A model generated the notes under the pieces. The model was not told the origin of the DNA. It saw only the letters and a list, made by a program, of their open reading frames with translations, and did not search any database. Of a stretch of DNA of 52,005 bases, positions 1 to 12,189 are shown piece by piece. A program made the translations under genes and the position numbers. Positions within the stretch are counted from its first letter, which is position 1. Each line of letters opens with the position of its first letter. The stretch is from Branchiostoma floridae (lineage: Eukaryota > Chordata > Leptocardii > Amphioxiformes > Branchiostomatidae). The DNA is taken from assembly GCF_000003815.2 (NCBI RefSeq), contig NC_049987.1, forward strand, positions 19,697,649-19,749,653, in the 5' to 3' direction.

Positions 1-1904
1 ACAAAAAGACACTGAAGGAATGGTTGATCCGTTCGTCTCTTGTATCGCCCGTCAAAGTGGAGCCGGATGTTGTTCTTCTACATCTTGTCTGTAGAATGAA
101 AGAATTACTCATGCGGTGCAAGCCACACGAAGAGCGCACCCAGAGCCACTTCATAAAAATACACTCTGAAGAAATATTCCGACGAGTTAAGAAAAGGAAA
201 AGAACTTTGGCATAGGTTATTGGTAAAATTATCATCATACTTCATCTACTTCAATAATGGATGCAAGTGACCAGGTAATCAATGTTCCGGCTCAGCAAAG
301 CGCTGACCATGGGCGTATTAAACACAATGCAATCAATCCGGGCGATACCGTCAATACCAATGACACAATTGGGTCAAAAACATAAATTCTACTCCACTTT
401 GAATCCATAAGGAGATTGTGATACGGTATCCGACCAAGGATCATGGCGCAGATCTACGGCTAAGATAACCGGGCGCACAGATCTAAGTGATGATGACATT
501 CGTCACGCCCTGATTCAGACGACACCAGTTGACACAACGCTAGGCTCTATTCATCCCAGCAACCTGGGTGGCGGTAGATTGCTTGTACTTGATAACAGAA
601 GTAGACCAAAGTCGACATGACTTACAAGGTGCCGAAGATCAGTGGCCACCTGTAAAACTAGTTGAAACTATAAAGGCCGACATTTGCTTAAGAGCAAATA
701 CAGCATATTTCAGCCATACCCCTTCCCACGCAACATTGGACTGTTCCAAATGACCCCTGTGCAAAAATGGAACATCCTCTTAACAGTACATTATCCCCCA
801 AAGTGGACTGGTATTGTGAATTGATTCCAGGTAAAAACAGAGCTTGCTTCTATTTTTCAGAAAATGACAATAATCACACCTTCCATTCAGAAAATTTTCA
901 TCATGACTGAAAATTGTTGAATGACTTCATGTAATGTCATTAACAATTTTCAGTACGATAACTAGGTGTAAGTTTAAAAAAGTATAAGCTCCTTGTGATG
1001 TGGGTACATTTATTATTGCAGTGAACTTTTTTTATTCAAGTGGGGCATACGATTTAATAATTATCAAGCAGGTGCAGGTACTGTAGGAGCGTTTGTTTTC
1101 TTCAAGCTGTAAAACTGTTAAACTGTTTTACTTTGTATGCAATCAGCCATCGAGCGTATTCTTATTTTAGTTTAACAACTTCCTGCCAGACCCGGAAGAT
1201 ACGATTGAACCTTGTTCGAGGATTTATTTTCGTCTGTCTGGTCAGTCTGTTCATACCCTGGCGCTGAGAGTGTTTTATTGGGCTGAAACTCTGGCAGTTT
1301 AAAGTTACTTACAATTTAAATGTTCAAAGTTTATGTCAAACAACAACAGCACTAGGAAATGTGGCCACTATAGACAGGTGGTCACTATAGAGAAAATGCT
1401 GATCTATTGACTAGGAGCCATACGTTACACATGATTTCAGTACACTGATCATTAATCATATAAACATTGCACAGGTAAGCCAATTGTTTAGATGTACAAT
1501 TAAGTTCAAATAATTCTGAAGAGAAATATTGATGAGAAAATAATCATTCTCGCCACTGTCTAACTTATAATTACGTATCAAAACTAAACGCAGATTTTCT
1601 AACTAACGCACCTTTCGCCGACTTCATCAAAGGACCGCCGGCTATCAATCAAACACGGCTGTTGATTAGACTTAGAGTTTCAAACAGTCATGTGCTGTGT
1701 GCCAGTTGACAGCGAACTTCATGCTACGTGATGTTTTACATTGCTTGGACCTTCTTTCCCACAGCGGCGCTTCTACAAAATATTTAGACTGTAACACTGA
1801 GTCCCACATGTTTTATAGAATAGAATTTGACGCAGAACAGCGTTTTTTGCTGGGTATTTTTCTTGAAACATGTCCGTGGGAATATCAGCGAGGCGGCGAC
1901 GTAG
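1..1904. other. No gene recognised
   Basis: Short frames only (the longest on the plus strand are 63, 61 and 81 codons), none with a recognisable motif. No terminal repeats, SINE boxes or microsatellites were found. Confidence 0.5.
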
Positions 1905-3228
1905 GGATATCAGACCGTCAACAAAAGTCGCACGGCGGCTAACGGCGCAGCGAAGATACTAGCGCTATAAATAAGCGCTTCAACTAAGGATGGCAACCCG
2001 TACAAAATTTCGTATACTGTTGAGCTAAGTAAAGTTTGTTGTTTATGAGGTTTTAGTTGTCTTTGAAGCTTTGACCCGAAATATTTTAAAGTCAAACTGC
2101 TGAAGAGAAGTAAGTGACTGCTACGATTATCGTAGATATGGCCCTAAAAAAACTGATAAAAGAAGCCTTCTCAATAGTCTAAAATGCAAGAGCTTCCGGG
2201 GGGGCTTCGCCCACCTGGGTCCCCCACACAGTGGCCCTGCCCCTGGACCCCGCCAGGGACATTCGGCGGCCCCCGGACCCCTCAGTGTCCGACGCTTTGA
2301 AAAAATCCTGGCGAGAAGTCTGTACGGCCTGAGTCTTCAAGTTAACGTATTGTGTGGTCCCGTTTATGAATATTAATTAGCCTTCGCTTTCCTCTTTGCT
2401 GATTGGCTGAACCATTAATTGAATTAACTCTTCCTGCCGGCTAGACGCAGGTGCAGATGTCGGCTCTGTGGGGTGAACGTCCGAAAGGTCATGGCATGGA
2501 GAACGAAAGAAAACCAATTTCCCCTAAAAAAAGTGCTGTAATTAAGCCTTTTACAGTACTTTATGCCAAAAATTTTACTTGGATCATTTTACCAACTATC
2601 TTATGCCTATCTATACCAAATGTTACTCATACCAGGGTACAGGGGTGCAAAATATACCGTTATAAGACCGTCAACAACAGTCGCACGGAGCTAACAGCGC
2701 AGAGGAAAATACCATCGCTAGCGTTTCAACTTCGGATAACAAGTTATAAGTACTGTTGAACTCAGTAACGTTAAAGTTTGTTTTTAGTTGCCTTTGACGG
2801 TTTGACCTGAAATAGTGTTACGCTAAACTCCCGAAGAGAAGTTAAGTGACTGCTGCGATTATCATAGATATGCCCCTAAGAACTGATACAATATAAAGCC
2901 TTCTGAATAGTCTAAAATGCGAGAGCCTTAGGCGGGCTTCGCTCCCCCTGGCGGGAACACTGCTATATACGGGATCATGAGGCCCCGCTTATGAATATTA
3001 ATTAGCCTTTGGCCTCCTCTTCGCTGATTGGCTAGGTCTTTGATTCAATTAACTCTCCGGCTGACGCGCACAGGTGTGGCTCTGTGCGGGGTCACCGAAG
3101 GTCACGTCAGGAGGCCAAAAGAAAACAAATTTCCCCTCAGAAAAGTGCCAAAATTAATCATTTTAAAGTTGTTTATGTCAAAAATTTTACTTGAATCTTG
3201 TTACCAAGTATCTAATGCCTATCTATAC

Positions 3229-3790
3229 CAAATTTCAGGTCATTTAATTGTAATACCAGGGTACAGGAGCCAAAAGTGTCCTTTTTTGGTCAAAAATTGG
3301 CAAAAAATCGCAAAAATAAGCATTTTGTTGCACTGTACACCAAAAGTGTTATTGAATTTATATGAAGGGATTATCAAGGCACATCTGTGTCAATTTTCAG
3401 CTCATTCGGTTGCAATACCAAGGTACAGGAGCCAAAAGTGTCCTTTTTTGGTCAAAAATTGGTCAAAAAATCGCAAAAATAAGCATTTTGTTGTACTGTA
3501 CACCAAAAGTGTTATTGAATTTATATGGGGGCATTATCAAGGCACATCTCTGTCAAATTTCAGCTCATTTGGTTGTAATACCAGGGTACAGGGGCCAAAA
3601 GTGTCCTTTTTTGGTCAAAAATTGGTCAAAAATCGCAAAAATAAGCATTTTGTTGTACTGTACACCAAAAGTGTTATCGAATTTATATGGGGGCATTATC
3701 AAGGCACATCTCTGTCAAATTTCAGCTCATTTGGTTGTAATACCAGGGTACAGGGGCCAAAATATACAGTTTTGGTCTAAAATTGACCAA
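3229..3790 (+). repeat. ~163-bp tandem repeat, about 3.4 copies
   Basis: The anchor TACCAGGGTACAGG recurs at about 3253, 3416, 3579 and 3741, a spacing of 162-163 bp. The last two full units are nearly identical, while the first is more diverged. Each unit contains CAAAAATTGG, AAGCATTTTGTTG, CACCAAAAGTGTTAT and TCAAATTTCAGCTCA. The unit length is not a multiple of three, so the same sequence is read in different frames in successive copies. This explains the two overlapping long open frames here, which are not genes. Confidence 0.9.
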
Positions 3791-3939
3791 AAAATCTCAA
3801 TAAAATCATTTTAGAGGCAGATATGAAAAAACTGAGAAAAAAGCATCAAGGTATTGGCCCATTCTACCCCTGTGTCAAATTTCAGGTCATTCGGTCCAGG
3901 AACGGCGGAGATGAATCACTTTGAAGATTTGACAGGAGA

Positions 3940-3967
3940 AAGAAGAAAGAAAGAAAGAAAGAAACAT
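3940..3967. repeat. (GAAA)n tract in the tail of the compound repeat
   Basis: AGAAAGAAAGAAAGAAAGAAA next to the terminal hairpin of the element at 1905-4030. Confidence 0.85.
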
Positions 3968-4030
3968 TACGAATACAATATATTTCACCATACTATGTAT
4001 GGCTGAAATATAATTATAGCTTGCCTACAG

Positions 4031-7000
4031 CAAAAAAGGCTTTGCCGGATGTTGTTACAGCAACAAAGAGGATTATGTCTGATTTAGTACCACATTTACG
4101 TGTCCCGCCACTGCTATTAACATGGAGACAAGGCGGAGACATACAGGAATACGAACTACCTGCATTTTGCAGGGCAGTATTAGAAAAGAGTCAACTTTGG
4201 ACATATGAAAGCTTAGCAAGACCAAGCTCGACTTAACTTCACTTGGCTTGTCACATTTTTTAATCCTCCTAAGTGTCAAGGAAGGGCGGCCACGTCTGCG
4301 AGGCTCGTTCGGTTGCCAGAGCAAGACCTAGCCTGATCAAATTTTGCTTATAGCAGCCCTGGACAGATTATAAAGTAGAATACTGTATATTTCAATATTG
4401 TATTTTTTAACGTACGAAGCGCGTTTGTTAATTTTTTTACGATATTACAGCACTACTGAACTGTCTCAACAAAATCCAGTATTCATCAGATAGTCTGGTT
4501 CTACAATCTGTTTCAGATGCATCAGTATTACCACCGATGGCCTTGAATATAGACGAGACGCATCTCTTTCCCCGCCATCCATGACAAAGTGTAGGCGACA
4601 GCAATTTAAATTCATAAGGGCGCCACAGTTGTCGACAGAGAAAAAGTATCGGGGGAATTCAATGTCACGGCTAAATCATTCAGCCATTCTCCAAGATTGA
4701 AACTATGATAGTTTACAACAAATGAATGTTAATCTGATTATTATAAATAAATTAAAGGTTAAAAGCCAAATGACGTTAGGATTCTAAGTTTTATCGCAAC
4801 GTTTTGGTCATCAGTGAAGTTTGATGATGTCATATTTGGAAGTTTTTCAAGACTGAACAGCAGACTGTTGAATGTTGAATGGGTCAGTGCACCGAGCTGC
4901 CTCTGGTCGATCAAATTTACCACTTCAGCTGATAAGGCCCGTCCATTTTGGAAGTCTTGTACACGACGTTTATAATGTATAAATTTTGCAAAAAAGGATT
5001 TACGGATCTCTAGACACACAAAGATCGATTTGAGCACCTTACAAAAAGGCAGCTCCTCCGGGAAATTCCCACCCTCCGTCTGGGTGCACAGAACCGTGCA
5101 GATGTTCGACCTTGCAACCTTCTCGCCGTGTTTAACACTTTAAAAGTAGAGTGACCTGTTCTTTTGCCTGATGAAACACCCAAAACCCCAAGAGACACTA
5201 GAGAAGCATATTCTGGCTACCATCAGAGGGAGAACAGACAGGTACAAGAAAAGTTCAATTCCCCATATGCCCTGTATTTTTGATAAGCAGTATACGTAAC
5301 GATCATATTTACATGTACACAACATTCCTACATGCGTGTTTGTAAAATGATTGAAGATGTTAACTGTTGCTAGTCCTTCAGTAAACCCAAGTTTATCCGT
5401 TCCAAAACTTATCTGTTAACACGTTAGTATTAACTGTAATATTAGAATACAAATATATAGTCAAGATGGCTAGTTAATAATAGTAATTCTGTTGATTGTT
5501 TAGAAAGTGGTTTTACGCACTATCCTAAAAAGTATATGATTCAACCTGTGAATAAAAGTTTTTCAGGCCGATCATGATGGAATATTTATGAATTCATTGT
5601 GTTATTTAAAAAATCATTCCACTCTGTCTAGGAAGACAAAGAAGATTCCAATTGCAACCCTCATGTATACATTCTTATGTGCTTCCTGTGTGACGCTATC
5701 GGTTTACAAGAGAAAGGCGATGAATGCACGTCAAAGTAAAATTGCAACTGCAAACCTGTAGACTTGCCATACTCGCGAGAGTGGCCGTCCATCACATTGG
5801 TTTACAGTAAATGAATAATATGGAATGGGTTTAGGGTTGAACATCGTTTCCACTACAGCCAATGAAACGCAATTATTAACTACGATGCATCTTTACCATA
5901 AACAATTGCATCTTAATAGGAACTTTTGAATATCGAGCACGTCTGCATGCCTTACCCAGAAGTATTTTGTCGGCTATGTGAAGTGCAAAGGTTGCTATAG
6001 TATGACTTTTAGGATCACGTGAATCAGGTATATAGACTGACGATGATATATCATCGGCTGATTTGAAATAAAGGTCAGGTTTACATTGCGGCGAACACAA
6101 AAAAAAGCCATTTCCTGGATTTCTTGGTCACGTGAAGGCTCTCTAACGTGAGGATAGCAGAGAGAGCTGTAAACCTGAAGTAGGAACTGTGCCAGGTTCT
6201 GTGAACTTCTTTTGTGGAGCTGTGCCTCCAGGGTCGGTAAGCCGAGCTTCCCGACACTTCTTCCATTACCAACGTCTCGGTAGCGGATGCAGCGCTTTCA
6301 AGATACCCAACAACTGACGCACATCTGAAGAGGGCTGCCAGTCTACACGTTGCGGGTCACAGGTTTTCAGGAAGAAGGCAGCACTGAAGAAAGGAACATC
6401 GCTGCTCTGTACACGGAGCGCGCGCCATACAGACCCCTGAGATGAGACCATGACACACCTCTGTTGAACCGCGATTCAGAAAATGTAATACCATGTCTCT
6501 GGTGGGCCCACAGGGCATCCATGCCAATCTTCTCTTGTCAGTAACTAATTGGGGTAGAATAATCGCTACGTGAATAAGAAGGACAACAGAAACCACCAAA
6601 GCACTCAGGCACTGGGAGACCTCCGTATGAATACTAAAATTAGCCGGGTTTTTGTTTGAACGATTGTCGAGTTTTATCGAATACGATATATGTTTGTTTC
6701 AAATCATCATTTGCATACGTGAGCATATTAGGAACTAAAAAGTAAACAAAAACAAATCAATGGAGCAATGGTTGACATGAGATTCGCTTCTTAGATGCTA
6801 TCACACTTTCTCGCGATATTGAAGCTTCAACTATATGTTTAAACTACTATGGAGGATAATATCTATTTGCCAAATCTGCTCCAATTGCTTCGCACGGGTG
6901 GTATTTTGGACGTGTGACATCAGCAATGGGTCAAAAGTCAATGTCTTCCTCCATTCCGGCTGAGAGAGTTTGGTGAACAGTTCAGATTCTCTATAATGTA

Positions 7001-7711
7001 AGTCACAAAATCAGATGCATGTTTAAGTAAACAGACTATAGTAAACAGACTATACTACAAAGTTCGCAGACCTCATATCTTCATTAAATATTCTGATTAT
7101 GCAAATGACTTATACATCTGTAAAATGTATAATCTTGGTTATGTACACCTTTAAGTAACTTACAATGTTGAGAATGCAATCATTAATTTAATAATTATGC
7201 AAATTACGGACTTATTTGCATAATTGGTATCTGCTGGTCTTTTGCCTGCCACAAACTACATTATGTTACATATATTTGAGTTACATCATGGAAAACACGT
7301 GGATATAAATTTTCCATGTTTGATATGCAAAGTAGCTCATAATTTGCATTTCATTATATACATCTCTGCCAAAGATACTTGCATACTAAATATCATGCAT
7401 ATGGAAATCTTTCGTTTCTATGTTTTGTTATGCTCCATGGAAGATTTTGACAAAAAACGCATCTGCAGTTCCAGAGCTAGCTGCTAGGGGACCCAAACAT
7501 GCACCACGTCTTCCTTACATCCTAAGCTATCTGTGATCAGAAATAAAATCAAGACCACAGTATGACAAAAAGACTAGTAAGACAAAAAAAATGATATTCT
7601 GTACTAACAGGGTCACATACTAGGAGCCTTAATCGACCTTGATGTTTAACTAAATACCATCAACAGGTTCTTGAGTTATGCTGACTACAAACATTTAGAA
7701 ACACGAACAGA

Positions 7712-7713
<2 letters not shown>
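4031..7713. other. Intergenic, nothing recognised
   Basis: AT-rich apart from a somewhat GC-richer patch at about 6180-6620. That patch has three short overlapping frames on the minus strand but no family signature or splice-site pair that convinces. Confidence 0.45.

Positions 7714-7777
<64 letters not shown>
7714..7777. repeat. (CA)n microsatellite
   Basis: A pure CA dinucleotide run of about 64 bp. Confidence 0.97.
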
Positions 7778-7780
<3 letters not shown>

Positions 7781-8127
7781 CAGTATCTCCATTTTCATGG
7801 AGATAATAATTCAGCTTACCGGAAGCGCTTTGTTACTGATTTTCTACCCCTGTCGGGCGGGATCATGAAAACCGTTGACTTTTCAATGGGCTTTCCTCAG
7901 CTCGCTTCCATAGCCGCGGACCTCATTTCCACCTTAATTTCTACCCACTCTCTGTGTAGGGCGTCTCGGGATGAAGGCCTCTCCATGCGAACATATTGCC
8001 CCATTCGTCATCCTGTAGCCGGGCTCATCAGGACGTGACAGCGGTGGGACCAGGAACAATGGGCTAGACCGTGAAGTCTAGCACGTAAAAGGCTATCTAT
8101 TCCAAACGGATTGTATGTATTGCTTAA

Positions 8128-8633
8128 GGCCCCCTTTCCACTATACGGCGATCGCGCTGCGCTCTCACTGCGACCTAAAAAGGATATGTGTAACATTTGA
8201 TTTTTTTGGATTTTTTTTATATTTTGCTTTTGGACAGACAATGCAAGAACAATGTGGCACTGCACTCAAGTTATGTAACTTCTATTAACAGTGCGACATA
8301 CACGGTACCCATTTTTACACCTGGGTGAAGTGAGGAAGGTCGTGTAAAGTGCCTTTCCCAAGGGCACAACGTCGGGACGGGGCACGGCGGGGATCGAACT
8401 CAGAACCTCTAGGTTCCGAGCCGTACGCTCTACCAGTTACGCCACACCCGACGCCACCTTTGATTTCATACTGTGTATATCATAAAGTATGTAAAAGTGT
8501 GACTGAGAGGACAGCAAAACACAGAAAGTGTAAAAAGATTCGTATCTTTTCTATAGAATTCGTTCTTTCTATAGAAAGCGATCTGTAAAAGTTTAGGTCG
8601 CAGAGGGAGCGCCGTCTTAGTGGAAAGGCGGTA
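8128..8633. mobile_element. MITE (copy 1), split by a SINE insertion
   Basis: Terminal inverted repeats read GGCCCCCTTTCCACTATACGG on the left, and TAGGTCGCAGAGGGAGCG followed by GTGGAAAGGCGGTA on the right. The whole sequence matches the uninterrupted copy at 34076-34318 except for a central insert (about 8204-8456). The flank is TAA on the left and TTA on the right, compatible with a decayed 3-bp TAA (PIF/Harbinger-type) target duplication. No coding capacity is present. Confidence 0.75.
8204..8456 (-). mobile_element. tRNA-derived SINE inserted in the MITE
   Basis: Read on the minus strand, the element starts with a tRNA-like head at about 8452: box A TGGCGTAACTGGTAGAGCG and box B GAGTTCGATCCCC. 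A body with CTTGGGAAAGGCACTTTACA and CTTCACCCAGGTGTAAA follows, then an A-rich tail near 8205-8220. Short direct repeats (about CATTTGATTT at 8194-8203 and CCTTTGATTT at 8457-8466) flank it and look like a target-site duplication. The CTTGGG-CAAGGCACTTTA-type body resembles the central domain of V-type SINE families. Pol III transcription from the internal boxes would be expected of an active copy. Confidence 0.75.
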
Positions 8634-8636
8634 TTA

Positions 8637-9840
8637 TGAAGGAGCTCGTGTAAGATACAATTCACACATCTCATTCACCTACATCTTGATTGCATAGAAC
8701 CTACCTAAGCCATTGCACCAATATTGGGGCCAAGGTAACGAAGTAAAATAAAATAAAAGCAAGTACATGAAATATTTACAAAAATCCATTTTATGCATTC
8801 TATAGGTCCAGTATCAAAATATGCAATAAACTGGGATTACGGCTAACTGTTATTTATGTGGTGCATACGGAAGCTTACTGCTTCATTATCGTATTCACCA
8901 TAGAGAATGACGAGGTACAAAACGAGACCAAGATGTCAACCTTCTCCGCTTTCACCTTCAACTGTGCGGCCTGTGCTGTCAGAGTTTCCAAGGAGGTAAT
9001 TCAAGCGATAAATGAATTTATCGCATGAATTCATATTTCCCGTTTTGAGTCTATGCGTCTTCAGCGTTGAGGTGAGTTGGTGAAAGGTTTCCAAAGCAAC
9101 TGCTTTGATACATTTCAGGAAGCAAGGTCATTCGCACATTAGGTTTTGACGACATGACATGGGCTGAAAGCACAACGCACTTAGATTATGCGTTATTTAA
9201 GTAAATTACAATGTACCTAGCCGGGAGGTGCATTTCGATTTCCTTGAAGCATTGTGGAATTCCCTTGAACTGTAGCCCTTGCTTCATTGTAGAACCGGTA
9301 GGAGTACATTGTCGCATACAGAGGATGCCGTTAGTTTTATATCTATATTCTTTCTTGAGACCGTGATGATATTATAAACCATTACTAGATTACCTTTTAG
9401 CACTCTCTGGTAGTATCTATTTTGAGTTTTTCATTAAGTAAGAGCTCAATGTTATTAAATGATTAATGGGGATTATTCCAAGCCAAATATTGCAAGTTTA
9501 TGGAAGTGGAAATTAAACAGTTTGTAGATAAAAAAAGTTTCTTACTTCATGTACACAAACACGGGTGGCCTAATATTACCTTAAACGACCTCTGTTAACA
9601 ACCGGTAAAAAACGACCTTAGTTGCAGACCGCTCAAACTTTCTATGCATTTTTAACCACACTATTTAAAACGCCAGAGTATGATGAACGATGCAATTTTG
9701 TTTCTCTACATGAGTTCAGAGGAGTATCCCCATAGGAAAGCTATCATAGACCTTGCCCACTAGAACTGGCTATTGTCCAAGTGCAATGAGGATATCCTTA
9801 AGGTGATTTTTTTTGAAGAGAGAGAAATAGGGTGGACTGC
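8637..9840. other. Intergenic, nothing recognised
   Basis: No frame above 60 codons, no repeat with a partner elsewhere in the window, no SINE boxes. Confidence 0.5.
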
Positions 9841-9936
9841 GTCACGAGTCTTAGTTTGGAGATAAAATATAAGTATACATACATAATTTGAATTTCATCA
9901 TCCCCGTACTAACCACGTTACGAGACTTAGTAACGT

Positions 9937-9993
<57 letters not shown>

Positions 9994-10092
9994 GCATTTT
10001 ATAATCTCCATTAACTCTTGTAACAAGGTTAGTGTGGAGATGAGGAAATACAAATTATATTTCTCCATCTCCAAACTAAGTCTCGTAACGAG
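9841..10092. mobile_element. Foldback element around a (TA)n tract
   Basis: The left arm (about 9841-9924: CACGAGTCTTAGTTTGGAGA ... ACTAACCACGTTACGAG) is the reverse complement of the right arm (about 10014-10092: CTTGTAACAAGGTTAGTGTG ... TCTCCAAACTAAGTCTCGT). A (TA)n microsatellite lies between them. Arms of roughly 80 bp with mismatches indicate an imperfect hairpin or MITE. No coding sequence is present. Confidence 0.65.
9943..9989. repeat. (TA)n microsatellite
   Basis: An alternating TA run of about 47 bp at the centre of the foldback 9841-10092. Confidence 0.95.
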
Positions 10093-10240
10093 GTTATGTA
10101 TATGGATCTAATTAATAATGAACAGAAGGACAGCATGATCGTGTTGGATTTACACTGAATATAAATTATTCAAACTGGATAATTCTGCATCGGTTGGACG
10201 TTTAAGAGTGCATCTACTGTTTTTCATATGGTTGTATGAT
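10066..10240 (+). repeat. Dispersed repeat, copy 1 (pairs with 12190-12420)
   Basis: CTCCAAACTAAGTCTCGTAA, then GTATATGGAT, CATGATCGTG, GGATTTACAC, CAAACTGGATAA, GACGTTT and GCATCTACTG occur in the same order as in the second copy about 2.1 kb downstream. The copies are clearly diverged, and copy 2 has about 60 extra bases in the middle. Confidence 0.6.
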
Positions 10241-10291
10241 TGTCTATACTGTTAGATTAGATTAGATTAGTTCGATAGTCGTTAGCAATAC

Positions 10292-10572
10292 CGGTGCAAT
10301 GGCCGATTGGTTAGAGTGCTCGCCTTGCATTCGGTAGGTCGTGACTTCGATCCCCAGCCGAGTCATACCAAAGACTTTAAAAATGGTACATGCTGCTTTC
10401 TCTGCTTAGCACTCAGAACTAATGAGGAAGAGTATGGACGTTAAACACGCATCACTACCAGCGGACCAGCCGCCTGCTGTAGTGACTTGTACATGTGTGG
10501 CCCAAAGGCTACAGAAATGGAGATGGGCACCACCCCTACGCATCTGTTACTGATGTGCGGGCAGCTTTAACT
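10292..10572 (+). mobile_element. Complete tRNA-derived SINE with a perfect 10-bp target-site duplication
   Basis: The 5' head is tRNA-like, with box A TGGCCGATTGGTTAGAGTG (10300-10318) and box B GACTTCGATCCCC (about 10342-10354). A body of about 200 bp follows (AAATGGTACATGCTGCTTTC, CCACCCCTACGCATCTG), ending at GCAGCTTTAAC. TTAGCAATAC occurs exactly at both borders (10282-10291 and 10573-10582), so the insertion boundaries are unambiguous. Poly(A) is absent; the tail is short and T/A-rich. It has no coding function. Confidence 0.87.
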
Positions 10573-10582
10573 TTAGCAATAC

Positions 10583-12189
10583 ATTATCAATACATTTAGT
10601 TGAACTCCCATATAATTACAGGTCTCCATAAATTGTAACTGCTACAATTGTCTTGTAAAATAAGTTTTGTTCCTCTGTCAAACTAAAATCTAATAAAACG
10701 TCATCAAAATACTAGAGTATAACCTAACTACCTATAATAGATATCACCCCAAAAGCAAGTACGATTAATGTTTCCTCATAGTGTAATCGCATCCCTTTTC
10801 TTTTCTTTTCTTTTCTTTTTCTACTATAGGCATTCTTCAGTCACGTCCATAAAGTAGGCGGTCAATTAAAAACGAGCAATCGGGCATTAAGTATGTGATT
10901 TCCTGCGCTTCGAGAACATCAATCATAATGAAACCGTTAAAGCTATTGAGCAGCACATCCTCGTCAATCCAAGTAGTTGAACGTTTGTGAATCGGTGATG
11001 CATGTGACGGGATAGCATTATGTATCCATTTCACACTGTTTTATCCTCAAACTTATTACGCTTTAACATTCAAGTAATGAAATGTGCTAATGGTTGACGT
11101 TGCATTTTCTTTAAATCAGCAGATTGACTTCTGATTTGCCAGCATCATATATGAATGAGGTGATAACGTACATCGCTATTCAATACCCCCCAATGTTCTG
11201 TGTATATTCAATAACAGGTAAATAAAATAAATGAAAAATACAACTCTATGTTGTTATAATAAGAAAAGCAAATCGTTTGAAAGATATTTGAAGTAGGTTT
11301 TACAATCACTTTAAAATCACTGTATTTTTTTGTTGTAAAAAAATAACGTATAAGGCCGCGGAAGCATTGTGGCCTTTTTGGTGATACGCGTTTGTATTGG
11401 CATGCAATTATAAGTACCATTTTGGAGGACTAAAGTTAACTTCGATCAACTTTAGTTGCGAATAAATTTCAAAATAAATTACTTGTCTATACGACGCTGT
11501 CAAAACTATTGAACACAGGTGTTACCCTACTTTCTGTAATCGTCTTACATTCATCATCTCATCCGATGTTGATAAACATCAAATAATCTAAATTGGTTTG
11601 TATTGATTTTAATAAGTTTCAACAAACGCATGTCAAAGAGGATTTGGCAGGCAATTCTTCATCAGCGACTGTGGCAAGCTAAATGGTACTTCAGAGATAA
11701 TTGTAAAGGTTAATGTCATATTTCTAATTTCCTTAACGACAATAGAATTTCCTTAACGATAATAACAATAATGGAAACAAGACATTAGCAATCTGTTGCC
11801 TCATTCAAACAAGTTAGCTTGAAAGTTCAAATGTGCTGATAGACTCCATTATGATGAAAAGCGATACTTACCTGTAATTCCCAATACTGTCAAACATTGT
11901 GAAAAGTGCAGTCTTTTGTTTAAGTTTGTTGCTATCCATACATGTGTTGATATGATAATATATATCCTTATTTTCCCTGCTTCATTTTGCAATCGTTATA
12001 GTTGATAATGAATGATTTCCAGTCACTCTAGTTTTGATATACAGCCCGAAGGAAATGTACAAGATATTGCCTTGTGTAATTGCAAAAGTTATTAGGAAGA
12101 CACGAACCAGTGAATCGAAATGGGTGCTTAATATGACGACTGAATGTCTTTGTAATATGTTATTAAAAGATAAAAATAACATATGCATG
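10583..12189. other. Intergenic, minor repeats only
   Basis: Holds the (TTTTC)n tract, an 8-bp-stem hairpin (CTAAAGTT...AACTTTAG, about 11428-11453) and a roughly 20-bp duplicated AATTTCCTTAACGA at 11727-11764. No gene. Confidence 0.5.
10796..10821. repeat. (TTTTC)n microsatellite
   Basis: About five TTTTC units. Confidence 0.9.

Larger units (their letters stand above)
1905..4030 (+). mobile_element. Compound repeat with nested tandem array; non-autonomous Helitron-like candidate
   Basis: Two diverged head units start at about 1911 and 2665 (both GACCGTCAACAA/C followed by AGTCGCACGG) and can be followed through TATGAATATTAATTAGCC and CTGATTGGCT. The second runs into a ~163-bp tandem array (3229-3780). 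The tail at 3880-3970 reads CAGGTCATTCGGTCCAGGAA and then (GAAA)n, and ends with a hairpin (ATTTCACCATAC / GTATGGCTGAAAT, about 3981-4009). The layout of head, central minisatellite, poorly coding body and 3' hairpin recalls DINE/pearl-type non-autonomous Helitron-like elements. I see no Rep/helicase gene, and the CTRR terminus and the A/T insertion site are not clear. The class is therefore inference; the repeat structure is direct. Confidence 0.6.

Noticed and set aside
3229-3790. CRISPR-like regular repeats
   Set aside because: Units are long and contiguous without unique spacers, in an animal genome; this is an ordinary minisatellite.
3028-3814. Two overlapping plus-strand frames of 250 and 150 codons with internal protein repeats
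   Set aside because: They come from the 163-bp tandem DNA array, whose period is not a multiple of three, so the same repeat is open in more than one frame.
6081-6599. Three successive minus-strand frames that could be exons
   Set aside because: They lie in different frames with no clear splice signals between them and no recognisable protein similarity.
8370-8452. Possible tRNA gene on the minus strand
   Set aside because: A and B boxes are present but the acceptor stem does not pair and a SINE body follows; it is a SINE head.
10292-10370. Possible tRNA gene on the plus strand
   Set aside because: The boxes belong to a SINE delimited by a 10-bp target duplication, and the cloverleaf is degenerate.
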